DNA of 11,014 nt from Thermoprotei archaeon (GCA_027038805.1 JALWGO010000168.1:1-11014), one strand, 5' to 3'; positions 1 through 7,045 are shown, counted from the stretch's first letter. Program-made: numbers and translations. The notes: generated by a model from the letters alone, not told the origin.

Positions 1-474
1 ATTATCATCTGCTAATATTTTAGTTGCTTCACTATGATCTATAAATAATGCTCTAGAATCACCACCTACTACGAACAATGCATCCTTACTAGTTTCTATA
101 GTTGATAATATTCTTGAAACTATTCTCATAGTATATAAGTGGTCTACCATTGAGATAACTATTATATCGCTTTTACCATATAATTGTCTTAACGCTAGGA
201 AGAGACTATAACCGTTTTCTCTCCAGAACCTACTATTCTCGATAACCATCACATTATATTTGCTGATATCCTGCAGTATTTGGATAGCTTCATTAATCCA
301 TCCTCCTGGAACAACAACTACAATATTGTTAGCGCCTGCTTTTTCTAGTACTCTTATTGGATAAGCAAGTAGTGGTTTCATTTTAACTTGTACTAGAAAC
401 TTGGGCTTTCCTTGGCTTATTTTTTGTAGACGCTTACCTTGTCCAGCAGCAAGTATTATGGCACTAATATCCAC
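1..474 (-). CDS. NTP transferase, probably inositol-1-phosphate cytidylyltransferase-like (3' end cut by window edge)
   Basis: The visible 158 residues are the N-terminal part of a Rossmann-like nucleotidyltransferase. The nucleotide-binding signature ILAAGQGKRL lies at residues 6-16, followed by GKPKFLVQV (22-30), which supplies the usual Lys. ENGYSLFLAL (86-95) and the metal-site-like MVDHLYT (109-115) follow. The pair NGYSL plus DH-Y resembles CTP:inositol-1-phosphate cytidylyltransferases, which activate inositol phosphate for di-myo-inositol phosphate or archaetidylinositol synthesis; a generic sugar-1-phosphate nucleotidyl- or MobA-like transferase is the alternative. A membrane CDP-alcohol phosphatidyltransferase domain or neighbour beyond the left edge would favour the inositol assignment. 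The start is GTG at 474-472, behind a weak GAGGCG SD; an in-frame stop at 510-508 limits upstream extension. It is separated from the PEP carboxykinase gene by 99 bases holding its own promoter. Family is secure, substrate is inferred. Confidence 0.75.
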   Translation of the reverse strand, partial: MDISAIILAAGQGKRLQKISQGKPKFLVQVKMKPLLAYPIRVLEKAGANNIVVVVPGGWINEAIQILQDISKYNVMVIENSRFWRENGYSLFLALRQLYGKSDIIVISMVDHLYTMRIVSRILSTIETSKDALFVVGGDSRALFIDHSEATKILADDN

Positions 475-496
475 TATGATCGCCTCTCGTCTACTG

Positions 497-512
497 GTTA
501 GAATCCTCTAAC
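497..512. promoter_or_regulatory. Perfect inverted repeat at the predicted transcription start of the nucleotidyltransferase gene
   Basis: Two perfect 6-base arms (GTTAGA and TCTAAC) flank a 4-base spacer. The repeat lies about 25 bases downstream (minus strand) of the TATA-like box at 525-534, where transcription should begin. It could be a repressor operator or a small hairpin in the 5' leader. Chance occurrence in AT-rich DNA is possible. Confidence 0.3.
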
Positions 513-534
513 TTTATACAAGTGTTTATATAAA
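513..534 (-). promoter_or_regulatory. TATA-like boxes of the nucleotidyltransferase gene
   Basis: On the minus strand TTTATATAAA (534-525) is a strong archaeal TATA match, with a second candidate TATAAA at 519-514. With the usual 25-base spacing they predict starts near 504 and near 491, giving leaders of about 30 or 17 bases before the GTG at 474. Which box is used cannot be told from sequence. Confidence 0.45.
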
Positions 535-545
535 TGTATTTAATT

Positions 546-556
546 GAAGAAAAAGA
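546..556 (-). terminator. T-rich terminator after the PEP carboxykinase gene
   Basis: About 18 bases after the stop codon the minus strand reads TCTTTTTCTTC, a pyrimidine tract of the kind that ends archaeal transcripts without a stable hairpin. The downstream gene has its own TATA box, which agrees with termination here. Confidence 0.4.
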
Positions 557-573
557 TTGTATCTATGTAAACT

Positions 574-2367
574 TTAGTCTTCAAAATCCATAGCGTGATA
601 TATTTCTGGTGGGAGACCTGGTACGTCTCTATCTAACCAGTACTTGCTTTCCTCTATCTGTGCTTTTAGGAGTGCTTTGAACTCCTCCATGGACACATAG
701 GTTGTCGGGTCTAGTTCTTTGAGTCTTTCCTGGCTTATTCCTGGTACCTCTGCTGGCACTAGTACTTTCTCACCCCAGACTGGATGAGGCTTGTATTTTA
801 CTGCCCCTCTAGTTGCTTGAAGTATGAAGAGTTCTGTTTCCTCTATTGTTGGTCTTGTTCCTCCAACTGCTTTTGGTATTCCATTCTTTTCCACTAGTAT
901 TGGTTCAGGAGCCATTATTGTTTTGTCTCCTAATTTCTTTTCAACCCATTTATATTTCGCTATTATCCTACCTGTAGTATTGAACTGGTATACTTCTATG
1001 GGGTTGCCTTTTTCTATTCTCTTCTTTAGGTACTCGTAGAATCTTACGACATGAGCAGTATTTGTTACTCCCATCGTGAAGGGTTTAGCGTAGCGGGCTA
1101 CGTATCTAACCTTTCCTACAACTTCTTTAGCTTGTGCGGGATGACCAATTGTTCTTCCATCAGCTAGTACTTTTGCAGCTAGAGCTGGATCAACAATCTT
1201 TACCCAAGCATAATCGGTAAAGTATCCTGGTGATAGGAATATTGCTGTATTGAGCGGCCCACTGGAAGCAACGTCGCCGTCAAAGTAGCCAGTGTCTTCT
1301 AGGTAAAGCACGCTACGCGAGTTACGGTTTGGTCTGCCAAAGTATTGGAATAGTTCTCCCTTAAAGCTTGGATACCCGTTTTCATCGAACTCGGTGTTTT
1401 CGTGTAATGCTCTTGGACTTGTCGCTGCATTCCACATGGCTACTTGTTCTGGTGTTAGATCTTCTGTTTTAGTCCATGATCCTCTCTCGGATCCTATCAC
1501 ACGGTCCTCACAGACTGCTACTATGTCATCATTCTTTATTACCTGGTCTTTCACGTAGTCTAATGGATTGATGCCGAATTGTTCAATGTATACTTTAGCG
1601 TTTTGAGGAGTCCACACGTATAACCCATGAGTTGACTTACCCGTCCCAGTTAGCCCCCATACAGACATTACTACACGTTTCCATTTTCCGTCAACTGTTT
1701 TAACAGAGAACTCTCTAAGAGAGGCATGTTCACCAGTACAACCACGTTTGTAGACATGGAATATCCAGTGTGTTAGAACGGCTTTCTTAACCTCTCCCTG
1801 ATATGACGACACTGTTATTATAGTGAAGTTGTGATGAGGGAATCTCATAACCATTAACATACGGTCTGTTCCAGGTATCTTTGGATTACCGAGATAGTGG
1901 GGTATCACGAAGACCTCTACATCAGGTTTCTCGTCGGGAGGTGCGGGGAAGACTAGTTGGCTCCAACGATACGCTATATCGGGGAATTGCGGGTCAACAT
2001 AAACTGCTGCGTGCATTTGTACTTTTGTACCTGGTTTACCTACATAGCCGTCAACTTTTATTAATGGACCTTGAGCCAGTATATGCTCGAGTACTCTTAG
2101 CATGAGAAGCTTGTGCTCATACTTTAACTCATCGTCTTTTTCTATAACTACAGTATTAGCTGCAGACCTGCTCCATATATTAGACGCCCAATTCCATGAG
2201 CCATTCTTATATCTTGTACCATACATTTTAGCTCTCTCGAATAAGTCTGGAGGATTATCTCTTAATGCTACTAATCCTGCTTTTCTCTTTACCTCAATTA
2301 TTTTCCTAAAAGTTTCCTTAAACTTCTCTGGTGTTAATTCTTCTAGCGGAGGGATAACCCGAGGCAA
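574..2367 (-). CDS. pckA: Phosphoenolpyruvate carboxykinase (ATP), divergent archaeal form
   Basis: Catalyses the reversible conversion of oxaloacetate and ATP to phosphoenolpyruvate, CO2 and ADP in the cytosol, linking C4 acids to gluconeogenesis or working in reverse as a carboxylating, ATP-yielding step. The 597-residue protein carries the kinase-1a P-loop GLTGTGKST at 238-246, close to the ATP-type consensus GLSGTGKTT. Downstream, an acidic stretch with ERGSWTKTEDL (294-304) matches the family's kinase-2/FEGG region. A conserved-type Arg sits in SRSVLYLED (350-358), and the C-terminal part VLVPAEVPGI...LDPTTY (535-557) matches the ATP-PEPCK pattern around IPTELPG...LDPRNTY. His214 probably corresponds to the Mn-binding His. 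It is about 60 residues longer than the usual 520-540, largely in the N-terminal half. The start is TTG at 2367, backed by GGGTGA four bases upstream. It lies 204 bases after the molybdenum hydroxylase genes with its own promoter, so it is probably a separate unit. Confidence 0.9.
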   Translation of the reverse strand: MPRVIPPLEELTPEKFKETFRKIIEVKRKAGLVALRDNPPDLFERAKMYGTRYKNGSWNWASNIWSRSAANTVVIEKDDELKYEHKLLMLRVLEHILAQGPLIKVDGYVGKPGTKVQMHAAVYVDPQFPDIAYRWSQLVFPAPPDEKPDVEVFVIPHYLGNPKIPGTDRMLMVMRFPHHNFTIITVSSYQGEVKKAVLTHWIFHVYKRGCTGEHASLREFSVKTVDGKWKRVVMSVWGLTGTGKSTHGLYVWTPQNAKVYIEQFGINPLDYVKDQVIKNDDIVAVCEDRVIGSERGSWTKTEDLTPEQVAMWNAATSPRALHENTEFDENGYPSFKGELFQYFGRPNRNSRSVLYLEDTGYFDGDVASSGPLNTAIFLSPGYFTDYAWVKIVDPALAAKVLADGRTIGHPAQAKEVVGKVRYVARYAKPFTMGVTNTAHVVRFYEYLKKRIEKGNPIEVYQFNTTGRIIAKYKWVEKKLGDKTIMAPEPILVEKNGIPKAVGGTRPTIEETELFILQATRGAVKYKPHPVWGEKVLVPAEVPGISQERLKELDPTTYVSMEEFKALLKAQIEESKYWLDRDVPGLPPEIYHAMDFED

Positions 2368-2371
2368 AGGT

Positions 2372-2377
2372 TCACCC
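2372..2377 (-). promoter_or_regulatory. Shine-Dalgarno site that fixes the TTG start of pckA
   Basis: The minus strand reads GGGTGA, then four bases, then TTG. The motif complements the archaeal 16S rRNA 3' end and supports the TTG at 2367 over later in-frame ATG codons. Confidence 0.6.
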
Positions 2378-2400
2378 GTAGAGAAAAACTTTTCTGTGGA

Positions 2401-2408
2401 ATTTAAAT
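2401..2408 (-). promoter_or_regulatory. TATA-like box of pckA
   Basis: ATTTAAAT is centred about 37 bases upstream of the TTG start. A 25-base spacing puts the transcription start near 2380, leaving a short leader that just includes the SD site. The rest of the gap to 2571 is very AT-rich and shows nothing else apart from the T-tract at 2534-2539. Confidence 0.45.
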
Positions 2409-2533
2409 AATACTGTACTCTTTTGAACCATAAAATATAGTGATTATATATAATATATCTATAATCAATAGTAATATTGCCCTCTCTAATCAGTAACTAT
2501 ATTACCTAAGAACTTAAAAGTAATGCAATTAAT

Positions 2534-2539
2534 AAAAAA
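2534..2539 (-). terminator. T-tract after the molybdenum hydroxylase operon
   Basis: Six consecutive T on the minus strand, about 33 bases past the stop of the 2Fe-2S subunit gene and in strongly AT-rich surroundings, fit an archaeal intrinsic terminator. No stable hairpin is evident. Confidence 0.4.
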
Positions 2540-2571
2540 GTAATTAATTTATATTATTTGATGTAAATATG

Positions 2572-3066
2572 TTATTGTTTTTGTTTGTCTTGTTTATAGT
2601 ATTTCGCTGCTGCCTTTATTGCCTCAATTATCTGCTTGTAGCCTGTACACCTACATATCAGGCCGCTTATTGCCTCCTTTATCTCCTCTTCAGTGGCATC
2701 AGGATTATGCGTCAAGAGCCAGTGAGCTGTTAGTATGAAGCCCGATGTACAGAAGCCACACTGGAATGCACCGTGTTCTAGGAAGGCTTTCTGTATCGGT
2801 GCTAGAGTCCCAAATGGTGCTAATCCCTCTAACGTTGTTATCTCGGCTCCATCAGCTTCTACTGCTAATACTAGACATGATTTTACTGGTTTACCGTTTA
2901 ATAATACTGTACATACACCGCATTCTCCTCTATAGCATGATCCTTTAACGCTCTTTATGTTCAATTTGTTCCTTAATACGAATAGTAGTGTCTCGTTGGG
3001 CTTGACCTCAACCTTGTATTCTCTACCATTTACTTTTAATGTAATGGGTATAAGCTTCTCTGCCAT
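2572..3066 (-). CDS. Molybdenum hydroxylase, small 2Fe-2S subunit (xanthine dehydrogenase family)
   Basis: Passes electrons from the molybdenum site to FAD within a cytosolic three-subunit hydroxylase. Counted from the ATG at 3066 (164 residues), the N-terminal plant-type ferredoxin domain holds C-x4-C-x2-C-x11-C at residues 44, 49, 52 and 64. The C-terminal helical domain holds the second cluster ligands C103-x2-C106 and C138-x-C140, in QCGFCTSG and ICRCTGY. All eight cysteines are present and length is typical (about 155-165). A GTG at 3075-3073 could add three residues, but the GGGTGAGG site lies between the two codons and is well spaced only for the ATG at 3066, so I chose the latter. It is the last gene of the L-M-S operon; its SD contains the stop codon of the FAD subunit, which implies translational coupling. 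Confidence 0.93.
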   Translation of the reverse strand: MAEKLIPITLKVNGREYKVEVKPNETLLFVLRNKLNIKSVKGSCYRGECGVCTVLLNGKPVKSCLVLAVEADGAEITTLEGLAPFGTLAPIQKAFLEHGAFQCGFCTSGFILTAHWLLTHNPDATEEEIKEAISGLICRCTGYKQIIEAIKAAAKYYKQDKQKQ

Positions 3067-3071
3067 GATCC

Positions 3072-3968
3072 TCACCCTTCAATTAGTGTTTTTAATAGAT
3101 ATCTTGTTCCGTATTCCATCAAATGCTCTCTAAGTTCTCTGGATCCCCTTACATCGGATTTCGGCGTGACCTTTGATTTTATGAGCTTTATCGCCTCCTC
3201 CGCTAATTCGCCTAGAGGTTTATCTTGCTTGAATAACTCCTCTACTTCATCAATTATTATTGGTGTTGACACTACATTCGAGAATGCTATTCTAACGATA
3301 CGTTTAGCGGGATCCCTTGGATTTGCAACTAGTACTGCAATACCCATTATCGGTCCGTCATCAGCTGTTCGTACGAATTTTAGGTATCTACCTTTTGCTC
3401 CCTCCGGCGGCTCCGGTATAAACACTGACGTTACCATCTCGTTAGGCTTGAGTGCGGTCTTTCCTTCTCCCTTAAAGAAGTCCTTTAATTCAATAGTTCT
3501 TGTACCATTAACACTTACAACATTTAACTTAGCCTTTAATGTAAGTAATGCTGGTGCAGTATCTGCTGACGGCATACCAAAGCATAAATTGCCTACAAGT
3601 GTTGCTCTATTTCTGATGTGCATATCAGCTAACTGTCTTATACCATCCCATAGTATAGGATACTTGTTTTTGACTATCTCGTTCTCAAATAACTCACTTA
3701 ACGTTACTGTTGCGCCAACTGTTAGACCCTTACCCTCTTCGTATTTGATTGTGTGGAGTTCTTTTATACCCTTTATATCAATCACATACTTTGCTTGCAT
3801 CCATCGCAGTCTCATAAAGAATAGTAGACCGGTTCCACCTGCCATTACTTTTGCGTCTCCCTGATACTTGTCTAGCAGTTCTAATGCCTCTTGCAGAGTC
3901 TTTGGCCTAAAGTATTCAAATTCGGGAAGTAGTGTATGGAATACTATTACAGACTTGGAAACCGCCAT
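3072..3968 (-). CDS. Molybdenum hydroxylase, medium FAD-binding subunit (xanthine dehydrogenase/CoxM family)
   Basis: Carries the FAD that hands electrons to an external acceptor, NAD+ or ferredoxin in anaerobes; the acceptor is not readable here. From the ATG at 3968 the protein has 298 residues, normal for the family. It shows the FAD pyrophosphate-binding AGGTG at 43-47 and the second FAD motif IRNRATLVGN (118-127), followed by the conserved MPSADTAPALL segment (132-142). The C-terminal CO-dehydrogenase-flavoprotein domain follows. A GTG at 3977-3975 overlaps the stop of the Mo subunit, but GGGTGA lies immediately ahead of ATTAAA and the ATG at 3968, so the ATG is preferred. Its stop overlaps the SD of the 2Fe-2S gene. 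No Cys-rich 4Fe-4S insertion like that of 4-hydroxybenzoyl-CoA reductase is visible. Confidence 0.92.
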   Translation of the reverse strand: MAVSKSVIVFHTLLPEFEYFRPKTLQEALELLDKYQGDAKVMAGGTGLLFFMRLRWMQAKYVIDIKGIKELHTIKYEEGKGLTVGATVTLSELFENEIVKNKYPILWDGIRQLADMHIRNRATLVGNLCFGMPSADTAPALLTLKAKLNVVSVNGTRTIELKDFFKGEGKTALKPNEMVTSVFIPEPPEGAKGRYLKFVRTADDGPIMGIAVLVANPRDPAKRIVRIAFSNVVSTPIIIDEVEELFKQDKPLGELAEEAIKLIKSKVTPKSDVRGSRELREHLMEYGTRYLLKTLIEG

Positions 3969-3973
3969 TTTAA

Positions 3974-6343
3974 TCACCCTTTAATCTTTAATGCCTCTTT
4001 AACTTTTTCAAGAAGTTCAGGTCTTTGTTTCTTCACTTCCTCTATTATCTTGTCGGGCTTCATCGGCAACTCATATAGTTCTACTCCAATAGCATTAGCT
4101 ATCGCGTTAGCTACAGCTGCAGGCCATGGAAGCATTGTTAGTTCTCCTACACCTTTGGCTCCATAGGGTGCATCTTTCTGGCCTACTCCGAGAGTCTTGA
4201 ATATCATTTCGTCGGGTATATCTCCAGCTCTTGCAACCTTATATTCAGTGAAGTTGGGGTTCAATAATCTACCATTCTCGTCAAACTTCAACTCCTCTAT
4301 TAAAGCAATATTGATTCCCATAACAGTTCCACCATATACTTGTCCAGCAACAAGCATTGGGTTTATCGCTGGTGTGTCTAGAACCATTACCGCTTTTAGA
4401 ACCTTAACACGTCCACTAATTAAATCAACCTCGACCTCAACAGCACCCGCACCAAAGGTATAGAAGGGTGCTGGCACGCTCTTTCCAGTCTCTGGATCCG
4501 GTATCGTATTTCTTACTGGCACGTGGCTCCCACGTCCTATTAATGGACCTCCAATGGCGTTTCCGTTAGGATACATATAGCCGAGAGCCATTTCAGCTAA
4601 TGATATACACTCCCATGGCTCGCCTACTACGCATGCCTTTCCATCTCTTATCTCTATTTGATCTTCGAATACTCTAAAGACTTGAGCCGCTATCTTTCTT
4701 ATCTGGCTCTTCAGATCCTCTAGTGCTCTAATTAATGCTTGTCCATCACTGAAAAGACCTCTACTACCAACGGTTTGCCAGGTATAAGCTACCATATCAG
4801 TTCTTCTCTCTGGGGCTATTCTTATCTTCTCAACAGGTATGCCTAGCTCTTCTGCAACTATCTGTGCCAAGGCTGTAATGGTACCCTGACCCATTTCACC
4901 CGTTCCTACTAGGACGTCAACAGAGCCATCATCATTTAACTTGACTATAGCAGATGCTGCCGCATTAGACGGCTGTACTGGACCCTTCCAGAAGGCTGCA
5001 AAGCCTTTACCACGGAACTTCCAGGGCTCTTTGGGCTGCTCAGGCGGTTTACCCCACTCTATGAGCCTTGCTGCCTCTCTAATGGCTCCTGCAGGGTCTC
5101 CTGCATCCTCTCTTAGTCTTTCCTGCGTATGCGTCAATGATTTTCCGGGAACCAGCACGTTCTTTAATCTGAATTCTACGGGATCCATTCCAAGCTTCTT
5201 AGCTAGTAGATCCATCTGTCTCTCTGCAGCAAAGAGGACCTCCATTAATCCGAAGCCACGGAATGCTGTTGTAGGTACTTTATTCGTGTAAACTGCATAA
5301 GAATCTACGTGAACATGCTCAATCTCAAATGGTCCAAAGGGTTTCAAGCCCACTGATCTAGCTATATTAACCGTATAGTCTGCATATGCACCAGCATCTA
5401 AGATGTACTCGCCCCAGTGAGCAACTAGTTTGCCGTCCTTTGTTGCACCCGTCTTCATTTTGAAGTAGTAGCCTGCTCTCTGTGCCATATAGAAGGAGTT
5501 TTCTTCACGGTTTAATTCTAGTCTTACTGGTCTACCACCAAGTTTCATTGAGAAGAGTACTGGTATGTGTTCTAAGAGTAAGCCCGCTTTACCTCCAAAT
5601 CCTCCGCCAAGGTACATGTGGTGTACTACTACTTTATGTATTGGTAGACCTAGAGATGTTGCTAGTAGGTTTCTTACTGCGAAAGGTGATTGATGACTTG
5701 ACCATATTTCTACTGTTCCATCACTTTTCACTCTTGCTATTCCAACCCAGTTTTCAAGGTATCCTTGACTTATTAGGGGCTCATAATAGGTATTCTCAAC
5801 TACTACATCGGCTTTAGAGAATCCTTCCTCTATGTTACCTTTTCTAAGCTTCAAATAAGTTGCTATGTTTGTCCCTGGCTTCGGGTATATAAAGGGAGCG
5901 TGTTTATACTCGTGTAGTTTTTCGTGTACTAGAGGAGCATCTGGTTTCATAGCTTCTAATGCGTCGAGAACTGGTGGTAGGGGCTCGTATTCAACTTCTA
6001 TTAGCTCTGCTGCTTTTTCCGCCGCCTCGAGGGTCTCTGCTACTACTGCAGCTACGGGATGACCATAGTATAGTACCTTTTCTCTGGCTAGAACATCTCT
6101 GTCGGCTGCATAAATGCCAACCTTAAATGGGAAATCTGCTCCCGTGAATACGGCTAGTACGCCTGGTACCTTTAATGCTTCATCATATTTCACTTTGAGT
6201 ATTTTCGCATGGGCATAGGGGGCAGCAACAAGCTTCGCATAAACCATTCCAGGCAACGTGAAATCATATGCGTATTCGGCATCACCAGCAACTTTTTCTC
6301 TGTCTATTCTAGGAATAGATTTACCTACATATTTCAAACCCAT
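3974..6343 (-). CDS. Molybdenum hydroxylase, large molybdopterin-binding catalytic subunit (xanthine dehydrogenase family)
   Basis: Catalytic subunit that inserts water-derived oxygen at an activated carbon, typically of an N-heterocycle or aldehyde. The 789-residue protein has the hammerhead domain at the N-terminus (about 1-125) followed by the Mo-pterin domains. Visible motifs are GGGFGGK (246-252), AFRGFG (360-365, with an Arg as in xanthine dehydrogenases), GEMGQG (482-487, whose Gln contacts the Mo cofactor), VGSRG (525-529) and KGVGE (730-734) with the catalytic base Glu734. The residue after GGGFGGK is Ala253, where xanthine dehydrogenases have the purine-contacting Glu, so xanthine itself is not a safe substrate. 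There is no CO-dehydrogenase active-site loop with Cys (AYRCSFR). The start ATG has GGGGAG closely upstream. First of three overlapping genes (L-M-S); its stop lies in the SD of the next gene. Confidence 0.92.
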   Translation of the reverse strand: MGLKYVGKSIPRIDREKVAGDAEYAYDFTLPGMVYAKLVAAPYAHAKILKVKYDEALKVPGVLAVFTGADFPFKVGIYAADRDVLAREKVLYYGHPVAAVVAETLEAAEKAAELIEVEYEPLPPVLDALEAMKPDAPLVHEKLHEYKHAPFIYPKPGTNIATYLKLRKGNIEEGFSKADVVVENTYYEPLISQGYLENWVGIARVKSDGTVEIWSSHQSPFAVRNLLATSLGLPIHKVVVHHMYLGGGFGGKAGLLLEHIPVLFSMKLGGRPVRLELNREENSFYMAQRAGYYFKMKTGATKDGKLVAHWGEYILDAGAYADYTVNIARSVGLKPFGPFEIEHVHVDSYAVYTNKVPTTAFRGFGLMEVLFAAERQMDLLAKKLGMDPVEFRLKNVLVPGKSLTHTQERLREDAGDPAGAIREAARLIEWGKPPEQPKEPWKFRGKGFAAFWKGPVQPSNAAASAIVKLNDDGSVDVLVGTGEMGQGTITALAQIVAEELGIPVEKIRIAPERRTDMVAYTWQTVGSRGLFSDGQALIRALEDLKSQIRKIAAQVFRVFEDQIEIRDGKACVVGEPWECISLAEMALGYMYPNGNAIGGPLIGRGSHVPVRNTIPDPETGKSVPAPFYTFGAGAVEVEVDLISGRVKVLKAVMVLDTPAINPMLVAGQVYGGTVMGINIALIEELKFDENGRLLNPNFTEYKVARAGDIPDEMIFKTLGVGQKDAPYGAKGVGELTMLPWPAAVANAIANAIGVELYELPMKPDKIIEEVKKQRPELLEKVKEALKIKG

Positions 6344-6398
6344 TTATCTCCCCAAAATAAGGTCACTAACAAACAAATAACCTATTCCTACAAGAGAC

Positions 6399-6405
6399 TA
6401 TTTAA
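6399..6405 (-). promoter_or_regulatory. TATA-like box of the molybdenum hydroxylase operon
   Basis: TTAAATA on the minus strand, inside the 123-base gap ahead of the large subunit gene, predicts a start near 6378 and a leader of about 35 bases that contains the GGGGAGAT SD at 6353-6346. It suggests that the L-M-S genes can be transcribed separately from the sulfur-carrier gene. Confidence 0.45.
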
Positions 6406-6412
6406 GCATAAC

Positions 6413-6426
6413 GATAATATATTATC
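6413..6426. promoter_or_regulatory. 14-base perfect palindrome upstream of the molybdenum hydroxylase TATA box
   Basis: GATAATATATTATC is its own reverse complement. It lies about 8 bases upstream (minus strand) of the TATA-like box, a position where archaeal activators often bind. No regulator gene lies in the window. The AT-rich context makes chance more likely than the length suggests. Confidence 0.3.
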
Positions 6427-6466
6427 AGCGAAATACTTATTTTCAGAATTTCCAAAATAAGTTAAA

Positions 6467-6775
6467 TTACCCGCCACCAAACCATTCCATTACTTCAATG
6501 TTATCTACATTAACCTCTCTAACATTAGAAAGAGGAGCGTCTAATCCTCCACGTAGTTTTATACTAAAACCATCTATTAGAATAACGAGTCTGGACCTAG
6601 GCTGTAATAGATCCTCTGGTTTCTCTACTTCGAATTCCTTTCTTGCTTTTTCACCTAACTGTTTTAACAGTTCTTCCAAGAGTTCCCTAACAGTTTTTAC
6701 CTCTTTATCTATGACGATCTCTTCCTTGCCTACAAGATCCTTTAATCGTCCGTGAAGACGTACTCTTATAGGCAT
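6467..6775 (-). CDS. MoaD/ThiS-family ubiquitin-like sulfur carrier protein
   Basis: A 102-residue beta-grasp protein ending in FGGG, with the terminal diglycine that becomes a thiocarboxylate in MoaD and ThiS. The N-terminal strand MPIRVRLHGRLKDLVG and the central LVILIDG (63-69) followed by APLSNVREV (80-88) match the family pattern VNG...pL.dGDeV. As MoaD it would give sulfur to MoaE for the molybdopterin dithiolene, which fits its place directly ahead of a molybdenum hydroxylase operon. The region before the tail (NIEVMEWFGGG) differs from the usual MoaD PPVSGG, so a role in tRNA thiolation, another sulfur transfer or protein modification is possible. It has its own probable promoter, with a start predicted about ten bases ahead of the ATG and only a weak GTGA-type SD. 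It lies 71 bases after the 61-codon gene. Confidence 0.82.
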   Translation of the reverse strand: MPIRVRLHGRLKDLVGKEEIVIDKEVKTVRELLEELLKQLGEKARKEFEVEKPEDLLQPRSRLVILIDGFSIKLRGGLDAPLSNVREVNVDNIEVMEWFGGG

Positions 6776-6809
6776 TATAGTTCACAATAATAGTGTTATT
6801 GGATATGAG

Positions 6810-6817
6810 TTTAAAAA
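6810..6817 (-). promoter_or_regulatory. TATA-like box of the sulfur-carrier gene
   Basis: The minus strand reads TTTTTAAA (inside CTTTTTAAAC), about 35 bases ahead of the ATG at 6775. The predicted transcript would start near 6787 and carry a very short leader. Confidence 0.4.
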
Positions 6818-6846
6818 GATGTTGTAGGTTAATAAATCTTCCTTTT

Positions 6847-7032
6847 TTACAATATCTTGCTCAATATGTCTTGGAGGTCTTTCTCCACCTTCGGCGGAGG
6901 CTGCCATACCACGTGTACAGCTTTAACATTTTGATCCTTCAATGATTTGTAGAAGAACTCTAATCCTATATTTATAACCTTTAGATCTGATTTGAATAGT
7001 TTGAGTATTTTTTCAACCATTTTCTCTTCCAC
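6847..7032 (-). CDS. Small protein equivalent to the C-terminal tail of FdrA/AllF (split subunit)
   Basis: This 61-codon gene is unlikely to be noise. Its core KVINIGLEFFYKSL...VHVVWQPPP corresponds to the last part of E. coli FdrA, which I recall as VAVINIGLRSFALEL...VVHYQWSPVAGG. Such stand-alone pieces are called fdrA-domain proteins in other genomes. It begins 13 bases after the stop of the long FdrA gene and in another reading frame. The most natural reading is that FdrA is made here as two polypeptides that assemble. The second residue of the usual GG after the tryptophan motif is lost (KVEKD instead of AGGNKK). The start may be GTG at 7032 or ATG at 7020; the latter has GGTGG about eight bases upstream and would give 57 residues. 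It is probably co-transcribed with FdrA. No independent catalytic motif is visible. Confidence 0.72.
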   Translation of the reverse strand: MEEKMVEKILKLFKSDLKVINIGLEFFYKSLKDQNVKAVHVVWQPPPKVEKDLQDILSKIL

Positions 7033-7045
7033 CTCATGGATCCCT

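Noticed and set aside
3166..3864. Plus-strand open frame of 232 codons
   Set aside because: It lies fully antisense to the FAD subunit gene, whose motifs are clear; the plus-strand product is Ser/Thr/Ile-rich low-information sequence with no recognisable domain or ribosome site.
4941..5817. Plus-strand frames of 111-116 codons inside the large hydroxylase subunit
   Set aside because: Fully within a gene with strong family motifs on the other strand; no domain and no plausible start signal.
3974..6343. Aerobic carbon monoxide dehydrogenase large subunit (CoxL)
   Set aside because: The loop that carries Cys in form I CO dehydrogenase reads AFRGFG here, and the gene order L-M-S differs from the M-S-L order of cox operons.
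6847..7032. Random small open frame
   Set aside because: Rejected as noise because the core matches the FdrA C-terminal tail and it lies in tandem with fdrA; kept as a gene.
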